From positions 8,308,001-8,372,000 of the forward strand of contig OY720098.1 of NCBI GenBank assembly GCA_963082875.1: a stretch of 64,000 nucleotides of DNA, in the 5' to 3' direction. Positions 1-11,638 of the stretch are shown here, in pieces. Both the position numbers and the translations under genes were made by a program. The notes under the pieces are model-generated. The model made no database searches and was not told where the DNA came from. It saw nothing but the letters and a program-made list of their open reading frames with translations. This DNA comes from Corella eumyota. Its lineage: Eukaryota > Chordata > Ascidiacea > Phlebobranchia > Corellidae. Numbering within the stretch: position 1 is the stretch's first letter; each line of letters begins with the position of its first letter.

Positions 1-75
1 TAAAAGCATGTATACACAAAATATGTACACAACAAATAAATGCAAAATGTTTGGCATATACTTGCATTAACTTAC

Positions 76-924
76 AGTTTGTTGGCAATGTTCATTCCAT
101 TGTTGGTCCAATCTACGAAGGAAAGCTTCACCATGAATATCATCATCAAAAACATGAACCTGTTTTTGTATGTGAACCTCACACACATCTTTTAACTAAA
201 AAAAATTAAAAAAATCACTACGAAAAAGTGGAAAAATGGCATAGTTATTCCTTTTATATCGTAACAATTTTTGTTCAATCGATAAATTAAAATTTACATT
301 ACAAAATACAATTTGACTAACCTGTGAATATAGGTTTTTAGCAATTTTGTGCGAGCAAAGATTTTCAACTGCTTTGTACAATTCTTCTAAACTATATCGA
401 ATAAATGATGATCTGTGAATAGCAGATACAGATTCTTCCAATTTTCTCCACGTTTCAGCCTCATAATTTACCGGTAATATTGGTTTTGCTAAATAAAAAA
501 ACTATTATTAAATATTAACAGAATAGAAGATTTAGCTAACCTTGTAAAATTTTGTTTGCACAAAAAATTTGTTCGTAAGTTTTAATTTACAAACACCAAA
601 ATAAAAAATAAAAATATTAAATAAACAAAATAAATTAAAAACTATAGATAATTCTATGCAATACTTGGTTTATTTTACAACTAATTGACACAAATTACAA
701 AAAATACACAAATAAATTTTTTATTAAATACATTAAATATGTAGAATTCATTTTGGTTAAAAGTAGATCAATCTAAAATATCATATAAATAATAAAGTTC
801 ATTCTACAAAACCAAACTTACATTTAAAATTTTTGATGGTTAACTTTTTTGTACCTCCAGGTTTGATACCAATTGTCATGCTTGACTGGACATGTCTAGA
901 AACACCATTTTTAGATGGATCCAT
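76..924 (-). CDS. CUL4: Cullin-4, N-terminal part (gene continues beyond window start)
   Basis: Scaffold of the CRL4 E3 ubiquitin ligase, which binds DDB1 through its N-terminus and RBX1 through its C-terminus. Exons read on the minus strand: 822-924, 322-488 and 76-195. All have GT..AG borders and phases that close exactly (34 codons +1, then 56 codons in total with that base, then 40). The start at 924 gives MDPSKNGVSR, followed by the CUL4-type KKLTIKNF stretch, then LEELYKAVENLCSHKI, a close match to the CUL4 first cullin repeat. The third exon ends in LDQQWNEHCQQT, matching the family's helix with W..H. The remaining exons lie to the left of base 1. A probable acceptor (tttttaag) sits a few bases before the ATG, so the 5' leader is either a separate non-coding exon or a trans-spliced leader. 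Identity is firm; only about 130 residues are visible. Confidence 0.93.
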
Positions 925-3900
925 GGTCACTTAAAAAAACAACCTACAGACCAAATACAGAAATACCTGATAACAAAACACTTAAACATTTAGTAAAAAT
1001 TTTAATACCCTAAATAAACAGCCAGCAGTCAAAACACTTTTTAGTTATATATTTTTTAATTTACAAAAAAATAATATGTTAAATTATAAGTTGTTAAACT
1101 ACAAAAGGCCAAGACCTTAAAGACTTACGTAGATCAGTATGTACAAAAATTAGTGAATTACAATCTGCAATATATTGATTAAATCACCTTTAAATGTATA
1201 GTTATTTGATTGAAACCACCTCTTAATTTTCAGGAACAACTTTAGTTGATTGTTTGTTATATTTTTTTCCAAAACAAAAACGTTTTTTATGCAAATGCCT
1301 GCAAGGTATGAGAACAGAGCTTGTAGCATATTTAGGGCCCATGCCACGAAAAAGTTACATATTTTTAGTAAAAATTTTACCCATATTTCAAATACTAAAA
1401 CATATTATCTTTCGATAAATTAACAGTAATATATTTTTTATTATCAAAATAATTTTATTAATAGTTTATTAATTAACCTGTAAAAATAATTTTGCTTATA
1501 CAATGTTGATGTGATTAACAAGCAGTAAAAATAACTAATTTTGAGTTAAACAAAAATAAAGTTAAATTTATTTATTTAAAGATTCACATGTCATTAAACA
1601 TGATATCAAAACATATAATCAATTACTTAATGTGATTAATTATCAATAATTCAATCGACAGTTACTATATACAAAACCAAAACAAATCAATATCATAAAA
1701 CACTTGAATCTTTTAATTAATATCAACAAGCAAAAAACACAAAAATCCTGGGAAATAATATTCTTACCCGATCTCTAACAACAACAAAGTGCGTTTAGCG
1801 GAATCAAGTGTGCTCGAGTGTGGACACTGACCACTTTAAAGCTGGCATAATAGCTCTATGTCGCCTAGCTATAAAAAAAACATAACGGGGTTAGACGGGC
1901 AGGGAGAAGGCCTATACTTTTTGCTGTGCGTTGGATACCATGACTTTTGAGCAAATATTTTAAAGTTTTTTTTGTATTTGTTGAGTATACATGTTTTTGA
2001 ACATTTTAGTTTTAAAAACATGAACTTAAAAAGTAAATCTAACAAACTTTTTTACTTGTAATTTTTGTCAGAGTTTACTTGGTACACTACAAACCATTTA
2101 AAGACTAAGATTTAAAAAAGGTTAAAAAAAATTTTGTAAAAAATAAGACATGCATTGTTAGCTTTAAATGCACAAGCATTCATTGTTAAATGTTAAACGT
2201 TAAAAATTTAGGAGGCAATTACAAACTGGCACCTTTATATTACAAACGTTAGCACGAAATGGCGAAAAAATAGCTTTTTTATAGTTCATGTTTCCTTTAT
2301 TTGCTTATATACCACGAAGGTAATAACAGGCCTAAGTCGCACGTGAGTACCGCCAGCTGATAGCTATCATGTAGTAACAATAAGATTAGAACGAAAATAC
2401 AATTGTGACGAAATAAAGTATAAGCATCGCGGGGCCATTGTTGAATACCTCGAGTGTGCTGTCAAAGTGGATATACTTCGCATTTTAAGTTGATTTTGGG
2501 TAGGCACGCTAATATAATGTGGAATAGGACGATTTGAAATGAAACTGAATATTATCGTATTCCTTAAGCTTGTTTCAAAAAATTAAAATTAATTTTAGTG
2601 TATTTTCAAAAGTTCACAGAAAATACCAATGCGTTTAGTTGAGTAGTATTAATGTATTGCAAATTTATAAAATGCTGAACCAAATAATTTTTTTTTAATT
2701 AAACTGTTATTGTAGCAACGAAAAAAATTAATTAAACAGTAGTCAAAACACAAGTGTATTAAAAACAATAAAAATCATTATTCTCAAAAATGCTTGAATA
2801 GGTCGATAAATTGTGGTTTTATTGGTTTGATGACTGGTTGCTATGAATGGCAAAAACCCAATACGTAAAATACGAGATAACAATATTTAAAAGTCAGGAA
2901 AATTTATTAGTAAGGGTACAGCTTAAGTTATTAAATTTTTTGAAATTAAATATTAAAATTTTAAAATATTTGAAAAACTAAAATTGTATTAGGGACAGAA
3001 TATATGATATGTATTATTGTTGTTATGACAGTAAGCTTTGTTTATTTACAAATCCATTGGTGAACAAATGTTCCAAATGAGAAGTAATGTTTGTCTTTCC
3101 CAAATAACAAACAAGCATCATCTTTTGCCAGGCCATAGTAAAACCCAAGCCAAGCTAGTAAAAACTACAGGTCACATAGAATAGTACACAAAAAGCAGAT
3201 GACATAAGGTTTCAAATATTATTCTATATGTTTATTTTCGATTGCTATGTCCACATTAATTTTACGTCATGTCGTTTTTGATTGATTTTTATGTAAATTT
3301 AGGCCTTTGAAATTCTGTTTGTTTGTATTTGTGACATATTTTGGCCAAATTTTGTAGATAACAAATTATATAGAATTATTATTGCTTCAATGGTTATGTT
3401 TTTAAAATGCTTGCACTAAGAGCTAAAAAAATGGTAGATTGATTAATAATAGTATAAAAGAATTTAAAATTTCATTAATTAAAAATATTTAAAATAATTT
3501 TACTACCGTGTTTTTACTTTTAAGTTAAAGTACCGCAGGGTTGTAAAATATAACAGATTATTTCAGCAAACATGCCTAAAAATTGATTTATTAGTTAGTC
3601 TCAAAAAAACTATGGCCGCCTGTTCGTGCGAAGCTATATCAGAAAAATGTTTACCCAATTTCAAATTACCTGTCGTAAAAAATACGACCGTCTAAAATTA
3701 GTAAGGTCGGGAAACGCGAGGACTTTGTCTCGTCGCATATTTTTCAATTTAATTTAGGACCATGAATTTTTTAAAAGCGAGGTATTTTATTAATTTTTCC
3801 AACATTGTCACACAACTTTATAACATTTATTATAGCTATGTAAATTTATATGAGAGCGGCATTTTATTTTGTACTTAAAATTGAATTTGTATACATTTTT

Positions 3901-5368
3901 AAGAGCACATTGTAAAACTTAATATACATTGTTCACATTCAATAATACTTTTGCAAATTTCGCCCAATACAGGCCAAGCCTTGTTTAAATACGTCGTTAA
4001 AATTCACATTAGTTAGATAACAAAGAACGAGAAGTGATTTTCTTAGCAAACAAAAGCCCCAGTCACATCTGCCAATAAGATCGCTTATATTGTATTTTAT
4101 AACTTTATAAATTATTAAGGGCGTTGCCCTGTAGTTTTTCGGTTTGTTTGTGCATGTTTTTCGCCTTGGCAACCTACATACCTATAGCTACTACTTTAAG
4201 CCTAATCCAAATTATCGGTGTTGTTTTTCAAGGATGAGTATTAATCTTTAGTCACGCAGTAAACTTTATGTTGTGCTCTGAAATGGAAAGAGCTCAGAGG
4301 TAGCTATAGATACTTACTTCGTTTGACGTGTATATCGTAAATTATTCATGGCGATATAATATCTGGTTGATAGGCATAATGTCGTTTTTTTACTAACACC
4401 TATAATTTTTAATATCATGTATATCGTGGATTTTATTGTTTTGCTGTAGTTCTAAAATTCTAAGGTACCAAGTTTATATTTGGGCACAGGTTATAACAAT
4501 TTTATAGTACGTTAGAAAGGCCTCAAATTATTATTACATTTCTAGGTATAGTTTTTTAGTTACTAATCGATAAATAAAAGACATAAAATTGACCATTGAA
4601 TAGCCATTCATTACAAAATAACTGCGACAATATGTCTTTTGTGAATCCAAATCCCTTAACCCTGCAGGAAAATTACCGTTTCGCTTTTCAAGAAAATTTT
4701 ATAAAGAAAAGTAGAGTTTTTGAATTTGATTGATAGCTAAAATTTTTTCTTTTCTATAAAATGACAATCATCGGGGGGCGAGAGTCGCGTGTGTTACCCT
4801 ATAATTTAAGATAGATAAGGACGCGTCGCATACTTTGCTGAATATTTTCGCACGAAGTATAGCTAAACAATATTTCTTAGTTATGAACAAGAAATTTTAG
4901 TGTCAGCTTAAATGTTCAAAATTTTAGCTAGCTCCTAAAAAAAATTATTATTCCAAAAAAAAGGTATTTTATGTAGGCTGGTAATTTAAAATAGATAATT
5001 GCATAATCCAACATAAATTTTGTTTACGAAATAGTTTTTAGTTTTAGTAAGGATCGTATAAATAGGGTAACCACAGTGACCACAAAGCTTTATAACCCCG
5101 ATAGTTTTTGTATTATTATAAAACCGAGGAATGCGAAACGATTGTTGTTATAATTCAAATATCGCCATTATTTCGTCAATTTTCGAATCACGATGCCGAC
5201 ATTGTGTTTTTAACAATTGCCTTTGTTGTTCCAGTTGAATGATTCCCGTCACGTAACCATTGTGATGTAATCAATTGTGGCCGAAAGCGATTTATTTAGG
5301 ACATGATGTTATTTTAAATTTAATATTATCATTTCGAGAAAGTTATTTATTACCTCATTGTCGCCATT
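925..5368. other. Intergenic region with a possible CUL4 5' UTR exon
   Basis: No convincing coding exon was found on either strand. A minus-strand GTAAG donor at 1763-1767 follows a slightly GC-richer stretch (about 1768-1850) that could be an untranslated first exon of CUL4. Two other GC-richer patches (about 2330-2480 and 3600-3740) may be regulatory. The rest is AT-rich single-copy-looking DNA. No transposon ends or tandem arrays were recognised. Confidence 0.4.
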
Positions 5369-6651
5369 ATGATCTCACAATCGCTGAAGATCCCTGCTAC
5401 CAACCCAACAATAGGAGAACGTCAGCTCAGCAACGCCTCTTTGCGAACAAGTTCAACAAGCAGAACCCCCACACCATGGCGCCATGACTCCCTACTTCAA
5501 AGAAGAAACAAGCTTAGTCGTAGCCGCCTTGGCCTTACCTCACCCGGTAAGTCTTTTTTTATTGGTAGAAAATCTATATTTAAACTTTATAGTAGTTAAG
5601 TTAAATTTATTGCTTAAAGATAATACGTACATAGAAAACAACAGTAACAGGCTATAACATTTTACCTCGACAAAAAACTTACTTTTACACTCCATTTCGA
5701 TAAACAAAAAAAATTGCTTTTTTATCCAGACACAAAAACAGATATGAGCAATAGTGATGTCACCGGTCGAAGCCGCCGATCTCCAAAGTCGCGTCGTTCA
5801 ATCAAGAAATATTACATCGATCAACAAACTGGTGAAATGAGGCTACTGACCAGTGGAAAAAGTGTAAACAACGCTTTAATTACAAACCCGAATGATGTTG
5901 AACAAGACCCGTCAGGAAATATCAAAAATGGGTAAGAAAAGTTGTACAATTCACTATATAAAAAAAGTTTTCACAGGATTACAATAAAACCATTTAAGGG
6001 CTTAAAAGCTTAAAGTGTTTTTTTTTCAGTTTTTCCAACCCTATGGACCCAAGATGGCGCCGACGAGCAGCAAGTGACACCAGCGCCATGATCGCAAGTC
6101 GACCGTTTTGGGATCAAAGTCTTAGTTCTAAAAGTATCGTGATTGGTCAAAAAAGTCCTGTCACATCTCCCCAGCCTATTTATTATTATGGACTACCCCG
6201 GACGGCGCCACCTATTGGTGTAGCTCCCTATCTTCCACGAATATCCAGAAGTGCGGAAGGCTCGACTGGATTTGAAATCCCGAGTACTCGGTACCCTCGA
6301 GGTCAACAGCGACCTACTAGTATGGTATCCGGGCACCACGCTCTTTTATTACGTCATAGGCAGATTCTAGAAGCCTCAAAACGAACTCCACACAATCTCA
6401 CGTGGTCGCAACTACCTCAAAAAGATGCCAAATTACTGCAAGCCCTGCGTGAACGTCATCCTGAAATGCAAGTTCGTTATTTAAGCAACCCAGCCCAAAG
6501 CCAGACCTTACCACAACACAAAAACCGGGGCTTGCACAAATTTTCCAATTATGACGTCACTATGACTCAGCAAAGATGTAGCCAAGAAGCATCCATGACG
6601 AAAGCCAACAAAAAATGCCAAGACTGGTTTAATACGTGGATAGACGATTGA
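5369..6651 (+). CDS. Unrecognised basic, low-complexity protein, 333 aa
   Basis: Three exons (5369-5546, 5730-5931, 6030-6651) joined by GT..AG introns with matching phases give one 333-residue frame ending in a TGA at 6649-6651. I do not recognise the family. The N-terminal third is Ser/Arg/Pro-rich (GRSRRSPKSRRSIKKYY) and the middle has a patch of Arg and Trp (MDPRWRRRA). A Tyr/Pro-rich segment follows (QPIYYYGLPRTAPP), and the C-terminal part looks more structured: LTWSQLPQKDAKLLQAL, RERHPEMQVRYL, and a closing WFNTWIDD. No signal peptide or membrane helix is visible, and Cys is scarce. Codon use is GC-richer than the flanks, which together with clean splice phases argues for a real gene. 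The start is the first ATG in frame of exon 1, and an upstream exon cannot be excluded. It may be lineage-specific; function unknown. Confidence 0.75.
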
Positions 6652-8119
6652 TTAAATTAAAGTAATAATATTCAGGTTTTATGTTTTTTCAAATGTTCAT
6701 TTTTTGAATATTATTTTTTGTAGGCACTAAATTGTACTCTGCACGTTTTCTAATAATATATTATCTGTCGTTTATTATCTGTACCACGCAATCTTTTTTT
6801 ATTTGATGCCAATATTTGTTTGCGAAGTGCAAGGTATTTAACAAGAAAATGAAAAAATTAAAAGTGTATTTTATTTAAACAGGTACATTTTTGCATACAA
6901 GAGCTTTTTTTATCAGGTAATTAAACTAAAGTGAAACTACCTTAGGAAAAAATGTCTTAAAATAGAATTCCTTATGCATTTTTAATTTTATGACTACTGT
7001 TCATATTATAACTATCTGTATTTTACAACTGTGTTTACTACTTTGATCTCTTCTGCACGTGACTCGCTGACGTAAACTGTGACGTATGCAGCTGTCAAAT
7101 TAATCACAAGATATTGGATCGATTCAGTGTTACATGATTTGCATTTCGGTCATCGGTTAAAACAAATAACAAAACAGTTTCAAATTATTGACGCGAATTA
7201 AAAATAAAAAGTAACGAAGTCAACATGAACTAATCATAAAACTATTCAAATAAACAGCGTCGCACAGATGAAAAACACGGGCGATCACGTGACCAATAAA
7301 AGGGCAACGCGCGGTCAGGTCACGTGGTCTTATTAACCGAACTGAAATGTCATGAGAAAACATTCAGTGTCGATTCACAAAAAAAACGTGCCACGAAGTC
7401 AAAAACCTTTCAAAATAAATATAACCCCGAAATAAATACAATTTATAGAGCAAAGGAAATATCATATAAAGGGCAGTATTTAACACCGGTGTGTCTTGTC
7501 TTTTATGTGGGTTTATTTATAAGTCTGTTGTGGTAAAAAGAGAACTCTTAAATACCAATTTTTGCCATTGTAATTGTAAAAAGTCCGTATTTGATTTTAG
7601 CATTGTAAGTTAATAAAATGGCATTGCCAAAAATGTTTTAAATAAATTTGCATTAAAGTACAACCACTTAAAAACTAAAATTTAAACTTTTTTGAAATTT
7701 ATCAATTTAAAACTTGCACCAGAAATAAAAATTACTAGGTGGAATTTAAATTAGTCTGGAGCTAGAATTTTCTACAAAAAGCATTTACAATTATACAACA
7801 TAACTTCTAAACAGTCCACATCAAATTGAGTTAATTTAGTAATTATTACTGGAATTTTTGAAATTGGTTTAAACCAAGCAAATTTTAACAGGGTTATAAT
7901 TGTGTTACTGATTATATAAGTTAATATTTAATAACTTTTGTTCTAATAGTAAGTTAAAAAAAGTAACTAATATATTTAGCAAACTTTATATTTTGAATCA
8001 TGTTTAATACTATGTTGGCTTTTCAAGAAAAGGCCATTTTGAAACTGTTTTACAAGAAACAAAAATACAGTTTAGTGTCACAGAAGATGCTAAAATATTG
8101 CAAAAAAATAAGCTAAAAA
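6652..8119. other. Intergenic region with a promoter-like E-box/CRE cluster
   Basis: It lies between the 3' ends of the unknown gene and PDPK1, so two gene tails face each other and no promoter is expected. Yet 7056-7326 holds three CACGTG boxes, two TGACGTA motifs and a CCAAT box. An open frame at 7324-7536 lacks an ATG start and family resemblance, and I do not call it a gene. The remainder is AT-rich 3' flank. Confidence 0.4.
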
Positions 8120-10006
8120 TTAACTTCCAGCGCCAAAGTAGAACTTTTTAATTTCGTCGATTTTCTTACACCATTTAATTGCGTTATTACTTTTATCGAT
8201 AAGATGATATGTTCTATTTGGGGTATGAACTAGGAATATACGAAAGGATTTTGGTTCAGCACGAATGTTTTGGGACCATGGTATTTCACCTTTGACCTCT
8301 TTGGTGTTTGGGTCAATGTAAACTAACTTGGGACCTTCGGTTAAAATAAATTCTCGCAATTTAATTGAAAAACCTCTTTTCTTCTCTAGTTGACCTAATT
8401 TTATTTGAAATAATAAAAAATCAATACAAATTTGGGATATAGAATAATAAATAGACTTTATAAAAATTAGTTAAAGTATATATTTAGTTTATTAACCTTG
8501 TTTTAAAATAAGTTTTCCTTTAGCAAAATAATCCCACTCAGATTGTTGTTGTTTTCTCATCCACTTATCTCTCTCTTCCTTTGCCATCCTAGTGGATAAA
8601 CCGTATCCATGAATGTCATTTGGATCACTTGGAGCTAATTCTTCCCTGGACTACAACAAAAAAGAACATATATTACCCTAGTTTAAAAGAACTAATACAA
8701 CAATAAGAAATGGTATTTTGAAACACCCAAAAATCTGTTGTATCTAACTTAATTTAAAAAATAAAATCAACTGATCGGATTAACTTACAAACAAATTTTA
8801 ACCTACCCCTCTCTTATTTTCCTCTTCTAAAGCTTTCTGCTTAAAATCATTGATAAGAGCATGATCAAAGTCATCAGTAAGATCATTCATGTCATCTTCA
8901 TCAGCAGAGCTATCTTCTCCAAGACTTAACATTACAGCAGGAGCTTCCTGGGTCAACAAATTTTCCCAATCAATCTTGTTAAAAAACTTGTGAGCTTTTA
9001 AAGCTGCATAACCCCCACAATCAGCACAACCAATTCTTTTTAGTGGGTCTAGTTGTAACAATTTTTCTACAAGATCCTTGGCATTTGAATCAAAATCTTC
9101 TGGAAATTCGTATTTGCAACTCAGAATAAGTTGAAAAGTTAGATATTCGTTTGGTGCCTGGAAAGGGTATTCTCCCACAAGCATTTGATAAATAATGCAA
9201 CCTAAAGCCCATAGATCTGAGCTTTTACAGGCCTTTTTGTCATTAAGTAATTCAGGTGAGACATACTGCGCAGTACCAACAAATGAAGAAGCACGAGGCA
9301 AATCTCCTGATTCGTCCTCAGGTATTTCTTTAGCAGTGCCAAAGTCTGTGATTTGTATCTGCATTTTGTCGTTAAATAAAATGTTTTCGGGTTTGAGGTC
9401 CCGGTGTATAATGTTAAGTGAATGTAAGTGCTCGAGAGCCGACACGATTTGCGCCGAATAGAATTGAGTACATTCTACATCAAACTTTCCTAAAAAAATA
9501 AATGTTAAATTTTAACAGTTTACTGGTAATACATATTCTTTGGTCTTAAGTGTGAGACTTAAAAATTGTAACAAACCTAGTTGTTTGATTTTTGCTCGTA
9601 GTTCTCCTTTTCTGGCAACACTTAAACCAAAATATAATCTATCTGGATCTTGAAAAGTAAAATAAAGGCGAACAAAAAATGGATGATCCAATTTACTTAA
9701 AACTTTTTTCTCTCTTTCAACCTTTATATAAAAAAATTAGTTATGATTACTAGTTTAACTTTACATTAACAGATTAACAATGTTATTTACCTGGGGCACT
9801 TTCTTTTCTTTCATGATATGCCTTTTAAGTAACATTTTTATGGCATATTCTTTTCCAGTTGATTTTTCACAGGCAAGCTTAACAGTGGAGTAAGAACCTT
9901 CACCTAAAGTTGGCCCAAATCGAAAATCCTCTCGTTTCTTTTTGGTGAGGCTTGACTTTTTCTTTACGTTTCCAGCTTCTACATTATGGTCTCCATTTTG
10001 AGACAT
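8120..10006 (-). CDS. PDPK1: 3-phosphoinositide-dependent protein kinase 1 (PDK1), 490 aa
   Basis: Master AGC kinase that phosphorylates the activation loops of AKT, S6K, SGK and PKC after PIP3 binding. Five minus-strand exons (9791-10006, 9577-9721, 8807-9489, 8497-8650, 8120-8394) join in phase to 490 residues. The kinase domain starts near residue 27. Visible are the glycine loop LGEGSYSTV, the ATP lysine in [18 protein letters not shown], and the diagnostic activation loop [14 protein letters not shown] with its autophosphorylated serine. [16 protein letters not shown] follows. The last two exons encode the PH domain, recognisable from [20 protein letters not shown] and [12 protein letters not shown]. 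An acidic linker separates kinase and PH domains. The protein is shorter than human PDK1 (556 aa), mainly in the N-terminal tail and linker. It is divergent with the 14-3-3 gene, 670 bp away, and a TGACGTCA site lies between them (10203-10210). Confidence 0.96.
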
Positions 10007-10676
10007 TTTTCCACAAAATTTTCGTTATGTTACCTAACCGAGTGGACAACCTGACAAGGAAAATAAATATGTGTACAATCTATGATTTTTACCTGATATT
10101 AATTATCAAGTTCTAAGAAAATCTAACTGGTAGGGCTTACGATGAACACAGCACACAAAAATTCAAAGAACAAACCCAACTTAAACCAGAAATATGACAT
10201 ACTGACGTCACGATTAAAATTTGTTTTTAAACTTAGACGAGTTTATACGGTAATATTTTTGTCTGACAAAACAAAATAGGTAATATTTTTATTCAAACGA
10301 TATAGTTTTTTATAAAAGATACAATTTATTTATTTTATTATTAGAATTTAAATAGAAATTTGTAATTTATTTTTCGTATTTTCGTGTAAGTTTTTTGTGT
10401 CATGTTTTGGTAATAACCGTTGTTCGTATTTTTGACTCTTCAACAACAAATATTCTAAATTTACAACCCAGTTGTTTGCTAAATTTTAATTCTTTTTTGT
10501 ATAGGGTTAAATGTTTTGGATACCGGTTCAAATTAATTTTCCCACGATACAGTCTGATAGTTTGGTTTTGAATGTTAATAAAAGAAAACTTTCAATTTTT
10601 TAGATGTAAAGATACATAGCCTTTATCAGTTTTTAGGTTAATTTATGTTTCAGTTTGCGCCTAAATTCTAAATAAA
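10007..10676. promoter_or_regulatory. Divergent promoter region between PDPK1 and 14-3-3
   Basis: A 670-bp interval separates two divergently transcribed starts. It contains a palindromic CRE/ATF site TGACGTCA at 10203-10210, close to the PDPK1 side. Near the 14-3-3 start, a pyrimidine-poor but plausible acceptor (gtttcag) precedes the ATG by about 27 bases and could receive a leader. The rest is AT-rich. Shared use as a bidirectional promoter is an inference from spacing. Confidence 0.45.
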
Positions 10677-11402
10677 ATGGGCTCCAGAGAGGCGTTAATT
10701 GCACGTGCAAAGATTGCCGAACAAGCTCAGCGCTATGACGAAATGGCCGCGTTTATGAAAAGTGCTGTAGAAAAAAATCCCTCACTAAATAATGACGAAA
10801 GAAATCTTTTATCAATAGCGTACAAGCATATTGCCGGTTCACGTCGACAGGCTTGGCGTGTATTGTCCAGTATTGAGCAGAAAGCTGAAATGGAAGAAGC
10901 TGAAAGAGTTGACATGGTAAGAACATATAGGGAACAAATCGAATCTGAGATAGAAAAAATTTGTTATGAACTTCTACAAATTCTAGATGGCCATACATTA
11001 AAAGCAGACCCGAATGTTGAAAGTCAAGTATTTTACAACAAAATGAAGGGTGATTATTATCGCTATATGGCTGAAGTTATGCAGGTTCCAGATAAAAGAA
11101 AAAAGCTTGTAAACATGGGCAATAAGGCTTATAACATTGCTATGACTCTTGCCACCGACAACATGCCAGCAGTTCATCCTATTCGTCTTGGTCTTGCCTT
11201 AAACTATTCTGTGTTTTTGTATGAGATTAAAAATAATGAGAAGAAAGCCTCAAACCTGGCAAAACAAGCCTTTGATGATGCGGTACATGACGTTGAAATG
11301 CTTCGAAAACATGAATACAAAGATTCGACATTGATTATGCAACTTATACGCGACAACATGAAGATGTGGGCAGATACTGCCAATGCATTAAAACAAATTT
11401 AA
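10677..11402 (+). CDS. 14-3-3 protein, intronless and divergent, 241 aa
   Basis: A single uninterrupted frame covers a whole 14-3-3 monomer (family usually about 245 aa), which binds phosphoserine/phosphothreonine motifs as a dimer. Family landmarks in order are AEQAQRYDEMAAFMK (dimer helices), RNLLSIAYKHIAGSRR with the conserved groove Lys and Arg, SSIEQK, GDYYRYMAEV with the Arg-Tyr pair of the phosphate pocket, PIRLGLALNYSVFLYEI, and KDSTLIMQLIRDNM. Departures are HIAGSRRQAW where most paralogues have NVVGARRSSW, and an acidic-poor short C-terminal tail ending in NALKQI. All other long genes here are split by many introns, so the absence of any intron suggests origin by retroposition followed by retention, or total intron loss. 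All binding residues remain, so it looks functional. The paralogue class (zeta-like or epsilon-like) cannot be decided by eye. Confidence 0.95.
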   Translation: MGSREALIARAKIAEQAQRYDEMAAFMKSAVEKNPSLNNDERNLLSIAYKHIAGSRRQAWRVLSSIEQKAEMEEAERVDMVRTYREQIESEIEKICYELLQILDGHTLKADPNVESQVFYNKMKGDYYRYMAEVMQVPDKRKKLVNMGNKAYNIAMTLATDNMPAVHPIRLGLALNYSVFLYEIKNNEKKASNLAKQAFDDAVHDVEMLRKHEYKDSTLIMQLIRDNMKMWADTANALKQI

Positions 11403-11638
11403 CTTATTTTTCATTAAAAACTATTATTGTTCGTTCCCAAAAATTATTTATGTTCCACTGTGGCTATTTATTTGACAAGCTGTGTTTTTAACCTGATTTT
11501 CAGTGTTGTATTTATTTTAACTAGTAGTGTTTTTGCCTACCTAATAGAATTTTTCCCAACTATGACAAATGTATAGTATATATTTTTTATATATATTTTT
11601 AGATTTTGTTTTCTATGTTTTTTAAAAACAGATAAAAT

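Noticed and set aside
1150-1347. Minus-strand open frame upstream of CUL4
   Set aside because: No family resemblance and no splice link to CUL4. It lies in the presumed 5' intron.
5275-5487. Plus-strand frame overlapping exon 1 of the unknown gene
   Set aside because: It is out of frame with the spliced model, whereas the frame from 5369 continues in phase through two further exons.
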